From the NCBI RefSeq assembly GCF_030823405.1, contig NZ_JAUSXC010000001.1, positions 3,021,001 to 3,085,000 on the forward strand: a stretch of 64,000 nt of DNA, in the 5' to 3' direction. The notes under the pieces are model-generated. The model searched no databases. It was not told where the DNA came from and was given only the letters and a program-made list of their open reading frames with translations. This DNA is from Chryseobacterium ginsenosidimutans. GTDB lineage: Bacteria > Bacteroidota > Bacteroidia > Flavobacteriales > Weeksellaceae. The translations under genes and the position numbers were made by a program. Shown here one piece after another: positions 51,968 to 61,374 of this stretch. The stretch's first letter is position 1, and every line of letters starts with the position of its first letter.

Positions 51968-52678
51968 TTACTGAATAACGGTTCCCGCTAAGTTACTATA
52001 TTTTCCGCTCGGACTTTTTTTGATCGTTACCTTAATATACCCTTCCTGAGCCAATTTATTCCACGTCTTTTGATAACCAGTCATAGGATCGACTGGGATT
52101 TTCCACATTGTTTGAGCACCTCCTCCAATTTGATTAAACCAAGGAATAACATCTGCAATCTGCCCTTTAAAAGGTAACAAATTATTCAAAACATCTATTT
52201 CATAATAAAAGTCATAAGATTTTTCCGGCTGATTTAAGGCTCTTTGGCTAAAAGTATAAGTATAACCATCAACGATAGGGCTCGTAAAGCTTCCTCCCAA
52301 AGTCGGAACTCCGGTTCCTGTGAAATTACCGATTGCTCCACTGTATCTGTCAAATTTTTGTCCGGCAGTGAATGAAATATCATCAATAATATTATACCCG
52401 CCATTAGCAGGAGGCCATCCTCCATTCAGGTTATTATTTTTAAACAAAACTTCAAGATCATTCCATTTCCCTTGTTTATACAAATTAAAAGCCTGATTTC
52501 TAATCGATTGCTTTACCGTTCCGTTTGGATCGTAAGTTTTTGCAAGTTCATCAGCACTTTGGTAAAATAAAGTCATAACAGGGGGTATCCTATTATCTAA
52601 AACTTCGTCATCCGATTTACAGGCAACCGATAGTAAAGGAATTGTTAAAAATAAAATGTACTTAAACAAATTTTTCAT
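51968..52678 (-). CDS. TNT-like NAD+ glycohydrolase domain lipoprotein
   Basis: A 236-residue lipoprotein with lipobox LSVAC (Cys20), followed by acidic residues that favour surface export in this phylum. The C-terminal 150 residues resemble the tuberculosis necrotizing toxin domain (PF14021): GGWPPANGGY at 86-95, QKFDRYSG at 107-114, TGVPTLGGSF and VIPWFNQIGGGAQTMW from 177, with the conserved Gln and triple Gly. Members destroy NAD+. A lipid-anchored, perhaps outward-facing version would be a contact weapon, or may serve an uncharacterised role. The next gene may encode immunity. Confidence 0.68.
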   Translation of the reverse strand: MKNLFKYILFLTIPLLSVACKSDDEVLDNRIPPVMTLFYQSADELAKTYDPNGTVKQSIRNQAFNLYKQGKWNDLEVLFKNNNLNGGWPPANGGYNIIDDISFTAGQKFDRYSGAIGNFTGTGVPTLGGSFTSPIVDGYTYTFSQRALNQPEKSYDFYYEIDVLNNLLPFKGQIADVIPWFNQIGGGAQTMWKIPVDPMTGYQKTWNKLAQEGYIKVTIKKSPSGKYSNLAGTVIQ

Positions 52679-52790
52679 AGCTATTTTTTTAATTGATATT
52701 AAATAATTGATATATTACTTTTAAAAGAAATTTTTGAAAACAGCCCTAAAATCAAGGATTTCAAAGCTGATTTAAATAAAGTATCTTTAT

Positions 52791-53915
52791 TTACTTACTT
52801 ATTCTTTGCATATTAATTCTCTTTTGCCAGAAAGCAGAATCACTCCATCGCTGTTCTTTCTGGTAAAAAAAAGTCTTTGTTTCAAGATATTGGCAGTAGA
52901 TCATATTGATGTTTTCCTGATAATGTTGGAATGTATTCTCATGCCCCAGATCTGCATCTATAATAGCCTTCGCGGCATGACACGCAGAGCTGATCGCAAA
53001 ACCGATTCCCATTGAAGAAATAGGATCAAAAGACGCTGCCGCATCTCCAACAGCCAGAAAATTCTTTTTCAAACTAATGTCTGTAACCTGTGAAAAAGCA
53101 TTTTTCACCCAAGGTTTTCCTCCGGAAGAGGCTTGTGAAATTTTATGTTTAATGTGTTTTGTTTTTGAAAGCAACTCATTCCAGTTTTCAGATTTTTCAA
53201 GTCTTTTTTCTTTAATAATATGGGCATCAGAGAAAAAAGTAAGTGTCATTTTACGATCCGGCAAAGAAGCACAATACCACCATCCATCTTCAATAGATTC
53301 AATAATAATGTCTTGTTTTATCATATCTGATTCATTAAAATAGAAAAACCGCCCTATCGCAGTCAGTTCGTCATGACGTTTTGATTCGACACCGATTTTC
53401 CTGCAGACACTGCCTGATCTTCCTGTTGCATCGATTAAATATTTTGCTTTAACACTAAAATTTCCTTTGGTTTCATGTTTTAATTCGACTGTCCAGTAAT
53501 CATTTTCAATTTGTTCGAATTTTAAGCATTTTGTTCTTGGGAAAATAATCCCCCCTTTTTCTGAAACTTTTTCAAGAAGCATATAATCGAATTCTTCTCT
53601 GTTTAATTGAAAACTTTCGGTTTCTGTATTAAAAATAGAATCACGAACCATTATTCTTTCACTCCCCCAAGCTGCAGTATTGCTGTAACCCTGAATAAAA
53701 TTGTTTTCACTGAATGATTTTTTTTCAATTCCCATGTAATTAAGCAAATCAAAAATACTTGAATTAACCTGTTCGCCAATTTTCACAGATTCCAAATTTG
53801 TTTCTTCAATAATGACGACTTTTAAATCTGAATATTTAAGCAAGCTTAAAGCAGCGGAAGCCCCTGCAGGGCCTCCACCGACAATAAGTACATTAGTTTC
53901 TAACAAATTTTGCAT
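52791..53915 (-). CDS. LodB-like FAD-dependent oxidoreductase
   Basis: A 374-residue flavoprotein of the tryptophan halogenase/geranylgeranyl reductase group. It has FAD-binding VLIVGGGPAGASAALSL at the N-terminus, KYLIDATGRSG, and LAVGDAAASFDPISSMGIGF. It starts 3 bases after the stop of the LodA-like oxidase gene. In Marinomonas, LodB is needed to build the cysteine tryptophylquinone (CTQ) cofactor of LodA, so the pairing assigns the role. A true halogenase lysine motif was not seen. Confidence 0.83.
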   Translation of the reverse strand: MQNLLETNVLIVGGGPAGASAALSLLKYSDLKVVIIEETNLESVKIGEQVNSSIFDLLNYMGIEKKSFSENNFIQGYSNTAAWGSERIMVRDSIFNTETESFQLNREEFDYMLLEKVSEKGGIIFPRTKCLKFEQIENDYWTVELKHETKGNFSVKAKYLIDATGRSGSVCRKIGVESKRHDELTAIGRFFYFNESDMIKQDIIIESIEDGWWYCASLPDRKMTLTFFSDAHIIKEKRLEKSENWNELLSKTKHIKHKISQASSGGKPWVKNAFSQVTDISLKKNFLAVGDAAASFDPISSMGIGFAISSACHAAKAIIDADLGHENTFQHYQENINMIYCQYLETKTFFYQKEQRWSDSAFWQKRINMQRISK

Positions 53916-53918
53916 CTT

Positions 53919-55961
53919 TTATCTTCTGTTTCGAGTTCCGGAACGTGGCAATGGCATACGTTCTGCCGCAACCTCGATCTTTTTGAATCCCACTTCTTCC
54001 AAATGCTCCATCAGCATTCTTCCTCTTTCGCTTCTCTGAGCCACCACCTGTGGTTTCTCTTCAATATAGAAAACAGGAATTGATGTTTCGTCATCCTCTT
54101 TATTTCCGCTGATCTGGCTCACAGGAACATTATCATACGTAAATATTTCGTTGTTCCTTTCTGTTTCCACAAAGAATGGGAATCCTGTACTGTGAGAATT
54201 ATTATCTCTGATAAAACCTAATGCATACCAGTACTGAACCATCTGGGTAAAACTGTTGATACCACGTGCGTAATTCATCTGCTGACCTGCAGGAACGTTC
54301 GTAGCAGTCTGCCCATCAGCAGTAAACTCTCCTACCAAAACATCCCACGGACTTTGAGGCGGCCACCAATATGAATAATAGGTTGGAGGAAGCGGTGCAG
54401 CCGGAGAACCTGCTTTATTCACCGAAGGATCTGTAAAGTTGATTAACTGTATGGTACACTGGAAGAAATCTGCCTGCCAAGGACACGCCATTCTTTTCGT
54501 TAAATCTCCAGGCTCGCAACCTCCGCCTTCACATTCGTCTCTTGAAGGTGTTAAGCCTTGAGATTGATATTGCTGTTCGTTTCCATATTGTAAAATTGTA
54601 TACGGATCTGCATAAACAATAGGATTTTGCAAATTCCATGTTACTTCGATTCCCGGACACATCGGAAGACCGACACAGTTTCCTACACTTCCCGTATCCA
54701 TTGGGTTTATGGGATATTGTTCATAATTAGAATCACTTACAAAATTTCCATCTGCCCATTGCTGCATTAAGAATAATTGAGTCTCGTCTAATGCCAGAAA
54801 CTTCATAATATTCGTATTACTCACAGAATTGCTTCCCGAGTTTAACGGCATCATTGGGAAAATATCCGTTCCGTTTTCTTTTAGCAATTGCTCTTGTGGT
54901 AAATCTGGCGGAACCGGCGGCTGGGCGTCATTTTGTCTGAAATAAGAGAAATAATTCTGTCTGTTTTGAAGATTAGCCTCAGAATTATCTGTAAAATCAA
55001 AAATATTACTTGTAAAAGCCATCATCGACTGAACATTTGAAACCCATTGGTATCTGCTGATCCTATTAATGACAGGTAAAATATCTCTCTGGAAATTAGC
55101 CTGATAACCGGGGTTGTAGCTTCCGTTGCTGTACATATCCGGAACAAGGTTAAAGTTTCTCACTGCAACATCAAACATAGTGTCGCTCAAATTAGAAATA
55201 TTAACGATTTCGGGAGCAAAATCCGGAGATCCGATTACGATCCATGCAGTTAATGAAACAGATGGAGTTCCGTCATTAAAAGTTACGGTACAATAGACCG
55301 GCCCGTCGGAAATATCGTCATGCCAAGTGCTTGAACCTCCATAACTTGTTAAAGGAAGATTCCCTCCTGCGTGTCCGTAACCTCCTAAAACAATTAATCT
55401 CCCTGAATCATCAGTCAAAAGATCTCCTAAAGTAATTACAGGAACACCATACAAAACTTTTTGTGGAGGATATTGTGCCGGATAACCTGCAGGAACATTA
55501 TTTTGATCAAAGCCAATGGAACTTTGCTTTCCAGAGATCGTTCTCGGTCCCGGATCTACAATTAAGGATTGTCTTTTTTCCTGAGGAATATCTGGGTTTC
55601 TAAATGCAATCCCTTGATTTTGATAGCTGTTTTCCTGTCCGTACAATAAATTCCCTTGTAATTCGCTGTACTGATACCAAGCTGCTTTTTTGTTTGCTAA
55701 GTGCACTGTCCATTCGATCGAAGCAACATTTGGAGTATCAAGTGTTATTTCTTCTCCGTTATCCTGAATGATTTTGAAAGGCTGCCCCTGTCGTTTGATC
55801 AGACCTGAAGCATCTTTAAAATCTGTAATCGGTCCCAGAGAATTTCCGCTGCTGTCTGCATCAAAAGGGAGTCCTCCGATTGTATCCGGAGATAAACAGA
55901 TTTCAGTAGTGCTATTCCCTAATCGGGCAACACCTACTGATGGGTGAATTGATAAATTCAT
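53919..55961 (-). CDS. LodA/GoxA-like CTQ-dependent amino acid oxidase
   Basis: A 680-residue quinoprotein oxidase that would oxidise a free amino acid (L-lysine epsilon-amine or glycine in known members), releasing ammonia and hydrogen peroxide. It opens LSIHPSVGVARLGNS and has the dPGPRTISG and GRLIVLGGYGHAGG segments typical of the family. The cofactor residues can be placed: Cys429 in GNCVGLPMCPGIE and Trp495 in CPWQADFFQC, 66 residues apart, close to Cys516-Trp581 in LodA. No signal peptide. Operon with the LodB-like gene. The substrate is not predictable. Confidence 0.85.
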   Translation of the reverse strand: MNLSIHPSVGVARLGNSTTEICLSPDTIGGLPFDADSSGNSLGPITDFKDASGLIKRQGQPFKIIQDNGEEITLDTPNVASIEWTVHLANKKAAWYQYSELQGNLLYGQENSYQNQGIAFRNPDIPQEKRQSLIVDPGPRTISGKQSSIGFDQNNVPAGYPAQYPPQKVLYGVPVITLGDLLTDDSGRLIVLGGYGHAGGNLPLTSYGGSSTWHDDISDGPVYCTVTFNDGTPSVSLTAWIVIGSPDFAPEIVNISNLSDTMFDVAVRNFNLVPDMYSNGSYNPGYQANFQRDILPVINRISRYQWVSNVQSMMAFTSNIFDFTDNSEANLQNRQNYFSYFRQNDAQPPVPPDLPQEQLLKENGTDIFPMMPLNSGSNSVSNTNIMKFLALDETQLFLMQQWADGNFVSDSNYEQYPINPMDTGSVGNCVGLPMCPGIEVTWNLQNPIVYADPYTILQYGNEQQYQSQGLTPSRDECEGGGCEPGDLTKRMACPWQADFFQCTIQLINFTDPSVNKAGSPAAPLPPTYYSYWWPPQSPWDVLVGEFTADGQTATNVPAGQQMNYARGINSFTQMVQYWYALGFIRDNNSHSTGFPFFVETERNNEIFTYDNVPVSQISGNKEDDETSIPVFYIEEKPQVVAQRSERGRMLMEHLEEVGFKKIEVAAERMPLPRSGTRNRR

Positions 55962-56322
55962 GGTTTAGTTTTTTTTGTTGTCCTACTCTATTGGCTTTTC
56001 GGTTACGCCTTATTATTTAATTTATTAGTTTTTAAAATTTATATAAGTATGCATTTTTGTGTACGAGTAATACAGAAAAACTCATAAGGGAAGTTCAATT
56101 CCAACCTGAAAAAATCGGTACAAATTGAAAAATAATTCCCGATGATAAATTTAAAATAAAAAATTCAAATATTAGTGAGTTTTTTATTTGTAAAGTAAAA
56201 ATTATAATTTTAGTGATGATTATAAGCAGATTACAATTAATTATTCCTGAAAATTTCTTTCATAATTAAAAACCCTTCAAACCAAAAGGCTTGAAGGGTG
56301 AATTTTTATTGTCTGACTATTT
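55962..56322. other. 361-bp gap holding the HAD gene terminator
   Basis: No gene seen. A 9-bp stem ACCCTTCAA/TTGAAGGGT at 56271-56299, with T-run on the minus strand, terminates the HAD gene. The rest is AT-rich leader for the LodA-like gene. Confidence 0.6.
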
Positions 56323-57123
56323 TTAATTGGTATTTAAATAATCCTTAATAATTTTCAGGACCCCAAAATTATCATTGGAACAGGCCTCAAAATTTGCAGC
56401 TTTTTTTACCAAAGGATGAGCATTTTTCATCGCATAAGAGTATTTTGAATTTTCCAGCATTTGAATATCATTCATATAATCTCCAAAAGCCATGGTTTGT
56501 TGTGGTGTGATATCCAAAGTTTTTTGCAGTTTTTCCAACGCATTTCCTTTATTGATATTTTTATTCATAATATCCAACCAATATTGTCCGGAAACTACAA
56601 TTTCAAGATCATATTTCTCAAATTCCTTCAAAACAGGATATACGTTAAGCTCTGAGCCTTCAGGATGATAGATTGCGATTTTAAAAATACTGTCGTCAAC
56701 ACCTTCGGCTAAATCATCCCTTCTTTCGTTATCCGTATAAAATTGTGATATATAAGTGATAAAATCGTGATTATCGGTTTCTACATAAGCTTTTTTCTTT
56801 CCTGATAAAACAGCTGTAGCACCAGGAATCTTTCGGATCGCATTGATAATTTCAGAAATGTATTTCTGGTCTAATTTATCTGCAAAAAGTTCTTCATTTT
56901 TATAAATAACATAACCTCCGTTTTCGGCAATAAAAGCCATTTCGTTTTCAATATCTCCAAAATATTTGGTAATTCCCAACATTTGTCTTCCACTTGCAGG
57001 AACAAACAAAATATTTCTTTTTTTCAGTTCTTCATATACTTCAGGAAAGTCTGGACTTACCTGATGCTCTGAGTTCAGAAAGGTACCATCCATATCCGTT
57101 ACTATCAACTTAATATCATTCAT
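56323..57123 (-). CDS. HAD-superfamily hydrolase, Cof type
   Basis: A 266-residue cytoplasmic phosphatase. Motif I VTDMDGTFLNSEH with the two aspartates near residues 10 and 12, motif II PASGR, and motif IV GDYMNDIQMLEN are those of the Cof/IIB subfamily, which dephosphorylates sugar phosphates, pyridoxal phosphate or flavin nucleotides. A cap of about 100 residues lies between. The substrate is unknown. Confidence 0.9.
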   Translation of the reverse strand: MNDIKLIVTDMDGTFLNSEHQVSPDFPEVYEELKKRNILFVPASGRQMLGITKYFGDIENEMAFIAENGGYVIYKNEELFADKLDQKYISEIINAIRKIPGATAVLSGKKKAYVETDNHDFITYISQFYTDNERRDDLAEGVDDSIFKIAIYHPEGSELNVYPVLKEFEKYDLEIVVSGQYWLDIMNKNINKGNALEKLQKTLDITPQQTMAFGDYMNDIQMLENSKYSYAMKNAHPLVKKAANFEACSNDNFGVLKIIKDYLNTN

Positions 57124-57278
57124 AAAATATTCTTCAGTGTTCTCAATTTCAAATGCAAAGATATTGCATATTATTTTAACCTGAATTTAGACCTTTATTA
57201 AAAATTAAAAGCAAGATGATGCTTGATACCTAACTTTATTGATAAGATTAAAGAACAAGTCGTAGAATTTTGTTTTTT

Positions 57279-57740
57279 TTAAATTGTTAATCCATGTATA
57301 TTTTTCACCTGTGCCATTACAAATGTGCTGTGGGTACTTCCTATTGATGGTACAGAACCGAGGATATTGAATACGAAATTTTGATATTGCTTCATATCTT
57401 TTACATAAACTTTAAGAAGAAAATCAAAATCACCAGAGATACTGTAACATTCTGCAACTTCTTCAATTTGCATAATTTCCTGTTCAAACTCCACCGCCAA
57501 ATAACTGTCGTTACTTTTTAATTTTAACTGACAATATACCGTAAACCCAAGATTGAGTTTTTCAGCATCCAGAATCGCCGCATATTTTTTAACATATCCT
57601 TCCTGCTCAAGCCTTTTTACTCTTTCAAAAACGGGTGACGGAGAAAGATTAATTTCTTTAGCTAGTTCTTTCACTGTAAGTTTTGCATCTGTTTGAAGCA
57701 ATCTTAGTAATTGCAAATCTTTATTGTCAAGATGGTCCAT
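57279..57740 (-). CDS. Lrp/AsnC family transcriptional regulator
   Basis: A 153-residue regulator with N-terminal winged HTH (LDNKDLQLLRLLQTDAKLTV, KEINLSPSPVFERVKRLEQEG) and C-terminal RAM/ACT-like effector domain (VAECYSISGDFDFLLKVYVKD). It would respond to an amino acid; the ligand and targets are not identifiable here. The gene is separated by a long gap from the T9SS protein gene to its right. Confidence 0.9.
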   Translation of the reverse strand: MDHLDNKDLQLLRLLQTDAKLTVKELAKEINLSPSPVFERVKRLEQEGYVKKYAAILDAEKLNLGFTVYCQLKLKSNDSYLAVEFEQEIMQIEEVAECYSISGDFDFLLKVYVKDMKQYQNFVFNILGSVPSIGSTHSTFVMAQVKNIHGLTI

Positions 57741-58705
57741 AGAATATTATTCTTTTAAGTAGTAACATTTATCCAAAGATATAGAATTTTATTCTTTACA
57801 AACACTCATTTAAAGCTTATTTTGCTTAATTATATCCTTATTATCATTTTTTTATTCTTAATATCTATTTTTACACAGATAGAAAACAACAATTAAATCA
57901 ATTAGATAAAAAATAAGGGAATATTTTATATCGGGATCACTCCAATAAGTGAGTGGTCTCATTTTAAACTAAAAGAATATTTCATCAAAATAAAATTTAA
58001 AAAAGTTTTTACTTAATTAAATAATCTTAGGGAGAGCAGCTATACAATATGTAAAGCTGCTTTTTGTTTCACTGTATTCTACTCTTTTATATTTCTTTTT
58101 ATAGTTTTTGGGTAAAGAATTACAGTTCTCAAACTTTTATTTGTTATTCTTCTATTTTATGGATAAATATAGATGTCAATAATTTCTCCAGAGCACATGT
58201 AACAGAATATTATTCTATCAATTATTAAATTTTGTTAACATTATAGAATTTTATCCTTATTCATTATTAGTTTAAAGTTTAATTTTCTTTTTTAACTTAA
58301 TTTTATCAATTACACATTCTTTATATATATTTTTATGAAAAATATATAACCATTATGAAATTACATTTTACTTATTATTTACAGTTTTAAATATGAATAT
58401 AATTACAACACAATACAATCATTACGAATTATTTATTTATAATGATGCAGATTCTTATTTATCACTGAATAATATTCATTAAAGTTGATAGCTAAAGTTT
58501 ATTTCCCTGAATATAAAATGCATTAGAAAGCAGCAGACTATTGTTACTGTTATTGAGGCTAAAGTCTGTAAATACAGCTGGTAGATTGTAATTCAATTAA
58601 AATTGAATCAGTTGGCATTTTGCTATTTTAGATTTTATATCGTGAAATAAACTCACGCCGGATTCTTATAAAAGCAAACTAAAATAATCATAAAACCCAT
58701 AAAAC
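57741..58705. other. 965-bp AT-rich intergenic region with hairpins
   Basis: No convincing gene. Two structured sites: a hairpin at 57935-57958 (GATCACTC/GAGTGGTC with one wobble) and a terminator-like hairpin at 58035-58066 (AGCAGCT/AGCTGCT then TTTTT). Together they could mark a small plus-strand RNA of roughly 57880-58066. A 29-codon frame at 58393-58482 (MNIITTQYNHYELFIYNDAD) lacks support. The last 200 bases are the leader of the fibronectin protein gene. Confidence 0.45.
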
Positions 58706-61291
58706 ATGAAGTTAAAAATACTTTTTGGAGCGATGGCTCTCTTATCAGCTTCTTCAATAGCTGCCCAAAACTTCCAACAAATGCCTATCTCATCAGGCTT
58801 TACATCAGATGTAATTGCTAACGGAGTCGGATCTTCGTCAGTCTCAACAACTACAGATGTGGATGGTGTATCTTTCGCATTTGTATCAAGAGATTTCCAG
58901 TTAAATTCTTCAAGCACCCAACTTACCTATGGCCTACCAATTGACGGGCTTGTAAACAGTGTAGTAGCAACTACGCCGGGCTTAAGCTATAAACTGGCAA
59001 GTTACGACTCTAATAATTCTCTGAGATTAGCCAGCCAAAATGATTCAGGAACATTGATTTTTACAACTCCTACTCCTGCTTTTAGACTCTATATGCTTGC
59101 AACAACAGGAAGTGGAGCTTCTACAGTAACGGTAACAGTAAATTTCACCGACAATACCTCACAGACTATTCCGGGAGTAACGGTTGCAGACTGGTATGAT
59201 GCCGCAGGTTTTGCAATTCAGGGATTTGGCAGAATTAACAGAGCCAACAATACCTTGGAATCAGGAAACGGAACAAACCCAAGATTATATCAGATTCTTT
59301 TAAATATTGATCCTGCAAATCAGGCTAAACCGATTCAAAGTGTAACAGTTACCAAAACTTCAACAACTCAGGGGTATACGAATGTTTTTGCTTTTTCAGC
59401 TGATGCTTATTCAGATTGTGTACCTCCGACGTTGAATGCAGTCGGAACACTTACTCCAAACTCTGCAGCGGTTTCGTGGACATCTCCAAGCGGAACATCC
59501 CCTGCAAGTTATGACGTATATTACAGCACAGCCAATACTCCTCCTACAAGCAGTACAACACCAAGTTTTCCGGGACTTACCGGAACTTCTACGACAATTC
59601 CCGGGCTGAACCCGAATACGACTTATTACTATTGGGTAAGAGCAAACTGCAGCTCAGGAACAAGCCAGAGTGCATGGTCATTCTCCGGTACATTTAAGAC
59701 ATTATGCGGACCTATGACCTCAATGTTTGAAAATTTTGATTCTTTCGCAACAGGAAATATCGTACCAGATTGCTGGGCAAGAATTATTGATACAAACGGA
59801 AGTCAGACCATCTCTTCTACAACTCCGGTAGCTTCAGGAACAAGACATATCTATCAGTATAGCTCAACTACACAAAATCCTACGACTGTTGTTCTTCCGC
59901 AGTTCAGTAACATTAATACCGGAACAAATTGGTTAAGATTTAAGGCAAGAGTTAGTTCTGCAACAGGAACATTAAATGTAGGATATGTAACAGATGCTGC
60001 AAACAGTTCAACTTTTGTTCAACTACAAGCTCTAAGCATAGCTAATACAGTATATGCAACAGCAGCTTCTGAATATACAGTTATTATCCCTTCGTCTGTA
60101 CCTGCTAATGCAAGACTGGCAATTAGAAATACTGCAGATGGAAAATCATATTACTGGGATGATGTATATTGGGAGCCGACTCCAAGTTGTTTGGCACCGT
60201 CAGGATTAACTTCTTCCAATGTATTGGCTAATACTGCAGATATTTCCTGGACAGCATCTGCTTCGGCGCCTGCAAATGGATATGAATACTACTATTCTAC
60301 AACCAGTACAGCTCCTACTGCAGCAACTGCAGCATCAGGAACAAGTACAGCTACATCAACTACTATTAACGGACTTTCCCCTGCTACCACTTATTATGTT
60401 TGGATAAGATCAGCATGCAGTACTTCTGACAAAAGTACATGGTGGGGATCTATTACATTTACTACTGCATGTGCCACTTTAGCAGCCCCTTTCACTCAAA
60501 CATTTGATAACGGAGCGATTCCTAACTGTTGGACTAATACAAACCCCGGCAGTACAAGTGCCAATCTTTTGTGGAAGTTTGCAGGAAGTGCAGATTATGG
60601 CGCAAACCTTTCCAATAACGGAAGAGCAGCGGGTACATATGCATGGGTAGACGCAAGCTCACCTTATAACGGAGCGGGTGCTAATACAGTACAGTTGGTG
60701 ACTCCATCCATTAATTTAACAGGATTAATTTCTCCATATATTTCATTTGAGTGGTATAAAAATCATTCTACATCAACATCTACAACCGTAAGTCCTTCAT
60801 CGTATGACAATAATAAACTTACCGTAGAAGTAAATGATGGAAACGGCTGGATTTCTGTATGGTCAGACACATCAAATTCAAACCTTTGGAGAACAGTAGG
60901 AATCCCTTTGAATTCTTCTTATGTAGGAGCTACAATTCAGGTAAGATTTACTGTAGATAAAAACGTAAACGGCAATGGTTATTTTTATGATGATGTATTG
61001 CTGGATAATGTACAGGTTAAACAAGATCCTAATTTATTGGCTACAAGTGAAGTTTCTTCAGCTAAAAATAATATCAAGCTTTATCCGAATCCTTTCAATG
61101 ATGTAATTAATATTTCTGAAATTGAAAAAGTAAAATCAGTAATCATTAGTGATGTTTCTGGAAGAGTTGTTAAAACCATTGACAATCCTACAAAAGAAAT
61201 CAATTTAAGCTTCTTGAATTCGGGATTGTATTTAGTAACGCTTCGTCTTAAAGATGGAGGTCGAAATACTTTAAAAGTGATTAAAAAATAG
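58706..61291 (+). CDS. T9SS-exported protein with fibronectin type III domains
   Basis: An 861-residue secreted or surface protein. Signal peptide (ending SSIAAQ), an N-terminal beta domain of about 220 residues, two fibronectin III repeats beginning CVPPTLNAVGTLTPNSAAV and CLAPSGLTSSNVLANTADI, each followed by a jelly-roll domain opening MFENFDSFATGNIVPDCW or FTQTFDNGAIPNCW (adhesin/MAM-like), and a type A sorting domain (IKLYPNPFNDVINI ... LYLVTLRLKDG). The sorting domain directs export by type IX secretion. Probably an adhesin or matrix protein. Ser, Thr and Ala rich. Confidence 0.92.
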   Translation: MKLKILFGAMALLSASSIAAQNFQQMPISSGFTSDVIANGVGSSSVSTTTDVDGVSFAFVSRDFQLNSSSTQLTYGLPIDGLVNSVVATTPGLSYKLASYDSNNSLRLASQNDSGTLIFTTPTPAFRLYMLATTGSGASTVTVTVNFTDNTSQTIPGVTVADWYDAAGFAIQGFGRINRANNTLESGNGTNPRLYQILLNIDPANQAKPIQSVTVTKTSTTQGYTNVFAFSADAYSDCVPPTLNAVGTLTPNSAAVSWTSPSGTSPASYDVYYSTANTPPTSSTTPSFPGLTGTSTTIPGLNPNTTYYYWVRANCSSGTSQSAWSFSGTFKTLCGPMTSMFENFDSFATGNIVPDCWARIIDTNGSQTISSTTPVASGTRHIYQYSSTTQNPTTVVLPQFSNINTGTNWLRFKARVSSATGTLNVGYVTDAANSSTFVQLQALSIANTVYATAASEYTVIIPSSVPANARLAIRNTADGKSYYWDDVYWEPTPSCLAPSGLTSSNVLANTADISWTASASAPANGYEYYYSTTSTAPTAATAASGTSTATSTTINGLSPATTYYVWIRSACSTSDKSTWWGSITFTTACATLAAPFTQTFDNGAIPNCWTNTNPGSTSANLLWKFAGSADYGANLSNNGRAAGTYAWVDASSPYNGAGANTVQLVTPSINLTGLISPYISFEWYKNHSTSTSTTVSPSSYDNNKLTVEVNDGNGWISVWSDTSNSNLWRTVGIPLNSSYVGATIQVRFTVDKNVNGNGYFYDDVLLDNVQVKQDPNLLATSEVSSAKNNIKLYPNPFNDVINISEIEKVKSVIISDVSGRVVKTIDNPTKEINLSFLNSGLYLVTLRLKDGGRNTLKVIKK

Positions 61292-61313
61292 TTATTGGAC
61301 TCATATTTTCGCT

Positions 61314-61352
61314 AAAAAGGCAACTGCATTTTTGCAGTTGCCTTTTTTTATA
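61314..61352. terminator. Bidirectional terminator
   Basis: Stem AAGGCAACTGCA/TGCAGTTGCCTT with T-runs outward on both strands, between convergent genes. Confidence 0.85.
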
Positions 61353-61374
61353 TCTGCATAAAAAAATAAGCTCT

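Noticed and set aside
58666..58917. 83-codon minus-strand ORF
   Set aside because: Overlaps the start of the T9SS protein gene, which has a signal peptide and conserved domains.
60186..60198. TTTGGCACC as a second sigma-54-like site
   Set aside because: It lies inside the coding sequence of the T9SS protein and lacks the TTGC half at the right distance; similar partial matches inside other genes were also dismissed.
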